From Lachnoclostridium sp. UBA3775 (GTDB lineage Bacteria; Bacillota; Clostridia; Lachnospirales; Lachnospiraceae), in assembly GCA_002369525.1 (NCBI GenBank), contig DFFN01000001.1, positions 1 to 8,372 of the forward strand: a stretch of DNA of 8,372 nucleotides, in the 5' to 3' direction. The position numbers and the translations under genes are program-made. The notes beneath the pieces were generated by a model. That model did not search any database. It saw only the letters and a list, made by a program, of their open reading frames with translations, and was not told where the DNA came from. Of this stretch, positions 1-3,259 are shown piece by piece (within the stretch, counting starts at the first letter, position 1; every line of letters begins with the position of its first letter).

Positions 1-25
1 AACGATGGTAACGCACGCCATTATA
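1..25. repeat. 25-bp direct repeat, copy 1
   Basis: This 25-bp sequence (begins AACGATGGTAACGC, ends CCATTATA) recurs without mismatch at 188-212, 187 bases downstream. Within it ATGG (5-8) can pair with CCAT (18-21). It seems to open a larger module, because both copies are followed by a C-TTC-G-capped hairpin and then by a CTTCCC-type hairpin with a CCCTCCTTATGACG tail. The window begins inside or at the edge of this copy, so its true left boundary is unknown. Confidence 0.85.
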
Positions 26-33
26 TAAGTGGA

Positions 34-76
34 CGAGCTCGCGATGAAAAATCCGCTTCGCGGATGCGCTCGCTCG
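34..76. repeat. Bulged hairpin with C-TTC-G cap (element 1)
   Basis: The inner stem ATCCGC (51-56) pairs with GCGGAT (60-65) around the loop TTC. An outer stem can form from CGAGC (34-38) with GCTCG (72-76) and GCG (41-43) with CGC (67-69), separated by a TC/TC internal loop. An A-rich bulge (44-50) lies on the 5' side. The same plan, with an outer stem, a 5' A/T-rich bulge and a TTC-capped inner stem, returns at 141-173 and 199-234. There is no T-run, so it is not a typical intrinsic terminator. Confidence 0.6.
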
Positions 77-79
77 GTG

Positions 80-130
80 CAAACAGACTCTTCCCAATTC
101 TTCGAATTGGGACCCTCCTTATGACGTTTG
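80..130. repeat. CTTCCC-type hairpin repeat, copy 1 (element 2)
   Basis: CCCAATTC (93-100) pairs perfectly with GAATTGGG (104-111) around the loop TTC. CAAAC (80-84) could add an outer stem with GTTTG (126-130). Positions 89-130 align without gaps to 251-292, with 36 of 42 bases identical by my count. Four of the six differences form two compensatory base-pair changes in the stem. The tail CCCTCCTTATGACGTTTG is the same in both copies; on the minus strand it reads as an AAGGAGGG-containing stretch. Confidence 0.75.
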
Positions 131-140
131 TGGATTCGCA

Positions 141-173
141 CGCGATTTATAAAATTTGCTTCGCAAATTCGCG
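141..173. repeat. Bulged hairpin with C-TTC-G cap (element 3)
   Basis: ATTTGC (154-159) pairs with GCAAAT (163-168) around TTC. CGCGA (141-145) pairs with TCGCG (169-173). The intervening 5' bulge TTTATAAA (146-153) has no partner on the 3' side. The hairpin is followed by CCCCTCCTATC (177-187), a variant of the pyrimidine-rich tail found after elements 2 and 5, and then by the second copy of the 25-bp repeat. Confidence 0.65.
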
Positions 174-187
174 TAGCCCCTCCTATC

Positions 188-212
188 AACGATGGTAACG
201 CACGCCATTATA
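188..212. repeat. 25-bp direct repeat, copy 2
   Basis: This is an exact copy of positions 1-25. Its CGCACGCC segment (199-206) also forms the 5' arm of the next hairpin (partner at 227-234), so repeat and hairpin are one structural unit here. In copy 1 the same segment has no obvious perfect partner downstream, which suggests the modules have been rearranged. Confidence 0.85.
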
Positions 213-234
213 GTTCGCTTCGCGAAGGCGTGCG
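199..234. repeat. Bulged hairpin with C-TTC-G cap (element 4)
   Basis: The outer arm CGCACGCC (199-206) pairs perfectly with GGCGTGCG (227-234). The inner arm TTCGC (214-218) pairs with GCGAA (222-226) around TTC. ATTATAG (207-213) is left as a 5'-side bulge. This is the most stable of the bulged elements. On the minus strand its tip reads GCGAAGC, a heptamer known from biophysical work as an unusually stable DNA mini-hairpin. Confidence 0.75.
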
Positions 235-239
235 AGTAG

Positions 240-287
240 GTCATAAGGCATCTTCCCAACACTTCGTGTCGGGCCCCTCCTTATGAC
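240..287. repeat. CTTCCC-type hairpin repeat, copy 2, nested inverted repeat (element 5)
   Basis: The outer arm GTCATAAGG (240-248) pairs perfectly with CCTTATGAC (279-287). Inside, CCC (255-257) pairs with GGG (271-273) and ACAC (259-262) with GTGT (266-269) around TTC, with one A-C mismatch (258/270). The homologous sequence continues to 292, the first base of the tRNA gene. The element therefore sits directly against the mature 5' end of tRNA-Leu and could matter for its processing, or could mark the edge of a repeat insertion. Confidence 0.75.
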
Positions 288-291
288 GTTT

Positions 292-375
292 GCCGGCATG
301 GCGGAATAGGCAGACGCAGGGGACTTAAAATCCCCCGGGGTAAAACCCGTACCGGTTCAAGTCCGGTTGCCGGCA
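292..375 (+). tRNA. tRNA-Leu, anticodon UAA
   Basis: The cloverleaf folds completely. The acceptor arm GCCGGCA (292-298) pairs with TGCCGGC (368-374), with discriminator A375. The anticodon stem GGGGA (319-323) pairs with TCCCC (331-335) around the loop CTTAAAA, giving anticodon TAA (326-328), which reads UUA and UUG. A long variable arm (336-349, stem CGGG/CCCG) marks a class II tRNA, as expected for leucine. The T arm ACCGG/CCGGT encloses TTCAAGT (351-367). CCA is not encoded, so it must be added after transcription. No clear promoter lies directly upstream; the gene may be co-transcribed from outside the window or from within the repeat region. Confidence 0.97.
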
Positions 376-383
376 GTATCTAT

Positions 384-423
384 AAAAGACCATGGCAGTT
401 TGTCATGGCCTTTTAATTTTTTT
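384..423 (+). terminator. Intrinsic terminator after tRNA-Leu
   Basis: AAAAG (384-388) and CCATG (390-394) pair with CATGG (404-408) and CTTTT (410-414), with one A-C mismatch between the two segments. The stem can extend through G-T and CA/TG pairs to the loop GTTT. A run rich in T follows (411-423). It lies 8 bases after the tRNA and should end that transcript. Confidence 0.85.
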
Positions 424-558
424 ACAGATTTTATAAATTTTATTAAAATATTGCTATTTGCAATGAATGTTTAGCGGCCGTAAAAGCATTTTAATTGATG
501 TATTATCTTAGTTTTGTGGGATTATCTTATATAAAACACAAAAAATTCAAAATTTTGC
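424..558. other. AT-rich intergenic stretch with short repeats
   Basis: I see no gene here. ATTGC (450-454) and GCAAT (460-464) form a small inverted repeat. ATTATCTTA occurs twice as a direct repeat (502-510 and 521-529), and a related ATATCTTA follows at 592-599, downstream of the -10 box. These could be binding sites for a regulator of the next gene, but AT-rich DNA produces such matches by chance. Confidence 0.35.
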
Positions 559-586
559 TTGACAAATAGAAGAGCGATGGTATAAT
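559..586 (+). promoter_or_regulatory. Strong sigma-A-type promoter for the surface protein gene
   Basis: A perfect -35 TTGACA (559-564) and a perfect -10 TATAAT (581-586) are separated by 16 bp, and TG at 578-579 makes it an extended -10. Transcription should start near 593, giving a leader of about 28 bases with AGGAGGA at 606-612. It is the best promoter match in the window. Confidence 0.93.
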
Positions 587-620
587 TAAAATATCTTAAT
601 TTTTTAGGAGGACTTTTCTC

Positions 621-1244
621 ATGAGAAAGTTATTTACAAAAGTTGTTGCTGTTGCAGCAGCTGCAGTTATGTCTCTTGGAATCGTTTCTGCTGAGACGAT
701 TCTTACTTACAAAGCAGATGCTGATAACAAGGAAACTCAGGTTGTTGATTGTGCTGGCTATGATTCAGTTACTATCAAGGTTACCTTCAATGAAGGTGAT
801 GCAAGCAGTAACGGTGGCTGGGGTTGGAACAGTCAGAAGGCCAAAGATGCCGGAACAGGTAAAGGAGCTGATAAGGCTTGGGAGCAGCCGGATGGTTGGA
901 ATGCAGCAGATGGTGACTTCGAGGAGACACTTGATAAAGCTACTATCGATGATATTATTCCTACCGATGATGGCAAGAAGGAAGTTCAGCTTCAGACCTG
1001 GTGGATTGAAGAGGGCGAAGGTAAGGGTTATACCATCACTGTAGAAGGTGTTAAGGCTGCTGCAGCTCCTGCAGAGTCTTCATCATCTTCAGCAGAGTCT
1101 TCATCTTCAGCAGCAGCTGAGTCATCTTCAACAGCTCCTGATAGCGCATCTAAGACCGGTGATGCTACAAGCGTTGCAGTTCTTGCAGTTCTTGCAGTTC
1201 TCGCTCTTGCAGGTGTAGTTGTTACATCTAAGAAGCGTGCATAA
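621..1244 (+). CDS. Secreted, C-terminally anchored Trp-rich surface protein (unknown function)
   Basis: This 207-residue exported protein has a signal peptide: MRK, a hydrophobic Ala/Val core, and likely cleavage after VSA at residue 24. The middle (about 25-145) is acidic and Trp-rich (GWGWN, QTWWIEEGEGKGY), with alternating polar and hydrophobic runs suggesting a small beta-sandwich. It recalls carbohydrate-binding modules, but I cannot assign a family. A Ser/Ala-rich linker follows (about 146-176), then SKTGD (177-181), a hydrophobic segment (about 183-203) and a basic KKRA tail. That is the layout of a sortase substrate, but the Pro normally found before K-T-G is Ser, so it may simply stay in the membrane. 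The start is supported by AGGAGGA 8 bases upstream. A perfect promoter, uniform codon choice and a strong terminator imply high expression as a single-gene unit. Confidence 0.85.
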   Translation: MRKLFTKVVAVAAAAVMSLGIVSAETILTYKADADNKETQVVDCAGYDSVTIKVTFNEGDASSNGGWGWNSQKAKDAGTGKGADKAWEQPDGWNAADGDFEETLDKATIDDIIPTDDGKKEVQLQTWWIEEGEGKGYTITVEGVKAAAAPAESSSSSAESSSSAAAESSSTAPDSASKTGDATSVAVLAVLAVLALAGVVVTSKKRA

Positions 1245-1265
1245 TTGAAATTCAAATTATGACAT

Positions 1266-1300
1266 AAAAAATCCTGTCGCTTGGCGGCAGGATTTTTTTT
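1266..1300. terminator. Bidirectional intrinsic terminator
   Basis: ATCCTG (1271-1276) pairs with CAGGAT (1288-1293), extended by a T-G wobble and CGC/GCG around a TTG loop. Eight T's follow on the plus strand (1293-1300) and six A's precede (1266-1271), so the hairpin also carries a T-run on the minus strand. It can end both the surface protein gene and the convergent membrane protein gene. Confidence 0.92.
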
Positions 1301-1360
1301 CCTGTTAAATGCGGCTTGTCAGATCTGCCCTGCGGATGCAGAGGGCAAAAATGATAAGGT

Positions 1361-1597
1361 TTACTTCAGCACTTTAAGATAAACGAGGATTCCGATGATA
1401 AGAGTGATGAAGAAATAGGTGTCTGCGATCCAGAGGACAATTCTTGCCAGGAAGCCGATAACCGGAACAAAGCCGACAAGCCATCCGAGTACGGAACATC
1501 CGACCATGCCTATGATGCAGATGATCAGAAGCGTAATGAAAGAACTGTTGTCCTTTGCACCGAAAGACAAAGGAAAAATAGATTTTAGGATATCCAT
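1361..1597 (-). CDS. Small two-helix membrane protein, unknown function
   Basis: This 78-residue protein has a short polar N-terminus (about 1-19) and two hydrophobic segments, about 20-47 and 52-75. They are joined by a tight turn containing GFVPVIGF, and the chain ends in KVLK. The short basic tail and N-terminal lysines suggest both ends are cytoplasmic, forming a hairpin in the membrane. I do not recognise the family. It is real rather than a shadow, because GGAGG (1605-1609) lies 7 bases before the ATG, a good promoter sits at 1660-1688, and the convergent terminator at 1266-1300 follows the stop. It diverges from the zinc-ribbon gene at 1813. Holin-like or stress-envelope roles are possible but unsupported. 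Confidence 0.8.
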   Translation of the reverse strand: MDILKSIFPLSFGAKDNSSFITLLIICIIGMVGCSVLGWLVGFVPVIGFLARIVLWIADTYFFITLIIGILVYLKVLK

Positions 1598-1659
1598 GTT
1601 TGAACCTCCGTTTTTTTGATTATTGCAACTAACAATTAAAGAAAGTCACATTTGACGTC

Positions 1660-1688
1660 ATTATAGCACAAAAAAATTTCATTGTAAA
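1660..1688 (-). promoter_or_regulatory. Promoter for the small membrane protein
   Basis: Read on the minus strand, TTTACA (1688-1683) and TATAAT (1665-1660) are 17 bp apart, with TG before the -10 making an extended -10. The stretch TTTTGTGCTATAATG is identical to the nrdD promoter at 6462-6476. Confidence 0.88.
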
Positions 1689-1719
1689 CAATCTTGGAAA
1701 AATCATGATAATTAAGGGC

Positions 1720-1748
1720 TTGAAAATCCCGGCCCGGTAATATATACT
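1720..1748 (+). promoter_or_regulatory. Promoter for the zinc-ribbon protein
   Basis: TTGAAA (1720-1725) and TATACT (1743-1748) are 17 bp apart, each with about one mismatch to consensus. Transcription would start near 1755, leaving a leader of roughly 58 bases. The -35 boxes of this and the divergent minus-strand promoter are only 31 bp apart, so one regulator could act on both. Confidence 0.7.
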
Positions 1749-1761
1749 ATAGTCAGAAAAA

Positions 1762-1780
1762 GAGCATAAATGGTATGCTT
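1762..1780 (+). other. Short hairpin in the leader of the zinc-ribbon gene
   Basis: AGCATA (1763-1768) pairs perfectly with TATGCT (1774-1779) around AATGG, and a flanking G-T wobble adds one pair. It lies just after the predicted start of transcription and about 20 bases before the ribosome binding site (AAGGA, 1801-1805). An alternative fold can pair GCATAA with TTATATGC (1790-1797). It might stabilise the 5' end of the mRNA. Confidence 0.35.
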
Positions 1781-1812
1781 GTCTGTACCTTATATGCGGA
1801 AAGGATTTTATC

Positions 1813-2166
1813 ATGGCCATATTAGACGATATTAAGGAAACCCTTACAAAAACCACCAAGAGTGCAATGGATAAGGGCAAGAAGCTTACAGATACCACCA
1901 AGCTTAAATCACAGAAGAGCTCGGCAAAGAAAGAGCTTACCGAGTTGTATGTAGAGCTTGGAAAGAGTTACTATGAGAAGTATAAGGATTCTGCTTCAGA
2001 AGAGGATGCGGAGACATTCGGAAAAATTGCTGCTGCAGAAGAGAAGATTGCGGATCTTGAAGCACAGATCAGGGCAATCAAGGGCATAGTTCTCTGCCCT
2101 GCATGCGGTGAGGAGAATGCCGCAGGCAAGAAATTCTGCGGTTCCTGCGGAGCTCCTTTGGAGTGA
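1813..2166 (+). CDS. Coiled-coil protein with C-terminal zinc ribbon
   Basis: This 117-residue soluble protein has a Lys/Thr-rich amphipathic N-terminus (about 1-40) and a charged helical region with coiled-coil character (about 38-91, including ELTELYVELGKSYYEKYKD and AAAEEKIADLEAQI). Its C-terminal zinc ribbon has CPACG (Cys95, Cys98) and FCGSCG (Cys109, Cys112) as ligands. This C-x2-C-x10-C-x2-C pattern is typical of small zinc-ribbon domains at the ends of many Firmicute proteins of unknown role, often assumed to mediate protein or nucleic-acid contacts. No catalytic motif is visible. AAGGA (1801-1805) 7 bases upstream fixes the start. It is a single-gene unit with its own promoter and a strong terminator. 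Its precise function is unknown. Confidence 0.88.
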   Translation: MAILDDIKETLTKTTKSAMDKGKKLTDTTKLKSQKSSAKKELTELYVELGKSYYEKYKDSASEEDAETFGKIAAAEEKIADLEAQIRAIKGIVLCPACGEENAAGKKFCGSCGAPLE

Positions 2167-2187
2167 TCCCGTAAAATTGGTTTCAGG

Positions 2188-2230
2188 GCCCCGGTTTCGG
2201 CTTTATGCTGAGGCTGGGGCTTTTTGTTTT
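2188..2230 (+). terminator. Intrinsic terminator after the zinc-ribbon gene
   Basis: A 14-bp stem with several G-T wobbles joins 2188-2201 (GCCCCGGTTTCGGC) and 2207-2220 (GCTGAGGCTGGGGC) around the loop TTTAT. It is followed by TTTTTGTTTT (2221-2230). It starts about 20 bases after the stop codon. Confidence 0.92.
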
Positions 2231-2252
2231 GCCTGATTTTCTTTAGATTTTA

Positions 2253-2289
2253 TTAAAACTTTTTAAGAACTTCTTAAGCATATTTACAT
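2253..2289 (+). promoter_or_regulatory. Helically phased TTAA-type repeats and a 15-bp palindrome before the ABC operon
   Basis: TTAAAA (2253), TTAAGA (2263), TTAAGC (2274) and TTACAT (2284) recur every 10-11 bases. TTAAGAA (2263-2269) and TTCTTAA (2271-2277) form a perfect inverted repeat around a single C. Direct repeats at this spacing are typical targets of OmpR/PhoB-family response regulators, while palindromes suit dimeric repressors such as the GntR type that control YtrB-like operons. The AT-rich context means chance or DNA bending cannot be excluded. Confidence 0.4.
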
Positions 2290-2311
2290 GAAATTTTTCT
2301 TATGATAAACT
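2283..2311 (+). promoter_or_regulatory. Tentative promoter of the ABC transporter operon
   Basis: TTTACA (2283-2288) is followed after 17 bp by TAAACT (2306-2311), a weak -10. TATTAT (2318-2323) and TATATT (2321-2326) are better -10 matches but lack a good -35. A weak core promoter next to phased repeats would suit activator control. The true start site cannot be decided from sequence alone. Confidence 0.35.
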
Positions 2312-2344
2312 TCAATATATTATATTGCATAAAGGAAACAGGCA

Positions 2345-3247
2345 ATGATCAAGGTAAGCAATGCTTCAAAACATTTCGATAAATTTACGGCGCTCAATAA
2401 CATGAGCACCGAAATAGCCGAAGGCTGCATATATGGTCTGATCGGCAGCAACGGCGCCGGCAAGTCGACCTTTCTGCGCATGATAACCGGCATATATCAG
2501 GCAGAGGGCGGTACGGTAGAGATCGACGGAGAAAATGTATGGAACAATCCGAGCGCCAAGAAGAAGTTCTTTTATGTGCCTGATGAACTGTTCTTCCTTC
2601 CCGGTGCGAATATGCTTCGAATGGCAAAAATGTACAGGGAGTACTATGAAAGCTTTGACAATGAGAGATTCACGCTTTTGACCGGGCGTTTCGGTCTTGA
2701 TCCGAAGGCGAACATTTCTACCTTCAGTAAAGGCATGAAGCGTCAGGCCGCAACCATACTTGCTCTTTCCTGCAAGCCGCAGTACCTCTTTTTTGACGAA
2801 ACCTTCGACGGTCTCGATCCCGTAAAGAGAAAGCTGGTTAAGGATGAGATAATTGAGGACGCAAAGAAAAGAAAGATAACGGTTGTCATAACCAGCCATT
2901 CGCTTCGCGAGCTTGAGGATATCTGCGATCAGCTGACCTTGCTTCATAAGGGCGGAGTCATCTTCGAGAGTGAGGTAAGCAATCTCAAAACCTCACTGTT
3001 CAAAATACAGGTTGCTTTTCCGGAAGCATTCGATCAATCAAAATTTGAAGGAATAGATATACTTGATTTCAATATGAAGGGCAGGGTTGCAAACTTCATC
3101 GTGCGGGGAGAAAAAGAAGAGGTTGTGCCTAAGGTAGAGGCCCTTAACCCCCTGCTTGTGGATGTGCTGCCTCTTTCGCTTGAGGAAGTGTTCGTTTATG
3201 AGATGGAAGCACTTGGTTATGCTTTCAAAGATGTATTGATGAATTAG
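2345..3247 (+). CDS. ABC transporter ATP-binding protein, YtrB-like
   Basis: This 300-residue cytoplasmic ATPase would power the permease encoded next to it. Visible motifs are Walker A GSNGAGKST (34-42), the signature FSKGMKRQ (127-134, replacing LSGGQ), Walker B YLFFDE (147-152, catalytic Glu152), the D-loop GLDP (156-159) and the switch His185 in TSHS. The Q-loop Gln is not evident; VPDEL (78-82) stands there, as is common in this subfamily. Residues about 210-300 form a C-terminal extension. The SKGM signature and FFDETFDGLDP resemble YtrB-type ATPases, usually paired with multi-helix permeases and often GntR-regulated, though no regulator gene is present here. AAAGGA (2331-2336) lies 8 bases before the ATG. 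The permease starts 12 bases after the stop, so the two are one operon. The substrate is unknown. Confidence 0.95.
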   Translation: MIKVSNASKHFDKFTALNNMSTEIAEGCIYGLIGSNGAGKSTFLRMITGIYQAEGGTVEIDGENVWNNPSAKKKFFYVPDELFFLPGANMLRMAKMYREYYESFDNERFTLLTGRFGLDPKANISTFSKGMKRQAATILALSCKPQYLFFDETFDGLDPVKRKLVKDEIIEDAKKRKITVVITSHSLRELEDICDQLTLLHKGGVIFESEVSNLKTSLFKIQVAFPEAFDQSKFEGIDILDFNMKGRVANFIVRGEKEEVVPKVEALNPLLVDVLPLSLEEVFVYEMEALGYAFKDVLMN

Positions 3248-3259
3248 AGAGGCGGTTGT

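Noticed and set aside
1..291. The repeats as a CRISPR array
   Set aside because: There are only two copies of the 25-mer, spaced 187 bases apart, and no regular spacer length. The hairpins differ in sequence.
643..1044. Second plus-strand frame within the surface protein gene
   Set aside because: It has no ribosome binding site, and its Leu/Met/Arg-rich composition is typical of a shifted frame.
1327..1346. Inverted repeat GCCCT/AGGGC as a second terminator for the minus-strand gene
   Set aside because: No T-run follows on the minus strand. The hairpin at 1266-1300 is the convincing terminator.
2366..2947. Minus-strand open frame of 193 codons
   Set aside because: It is fully antisense to the ABC ATPase, which has all its motifs. 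No start signals or family features are visible.
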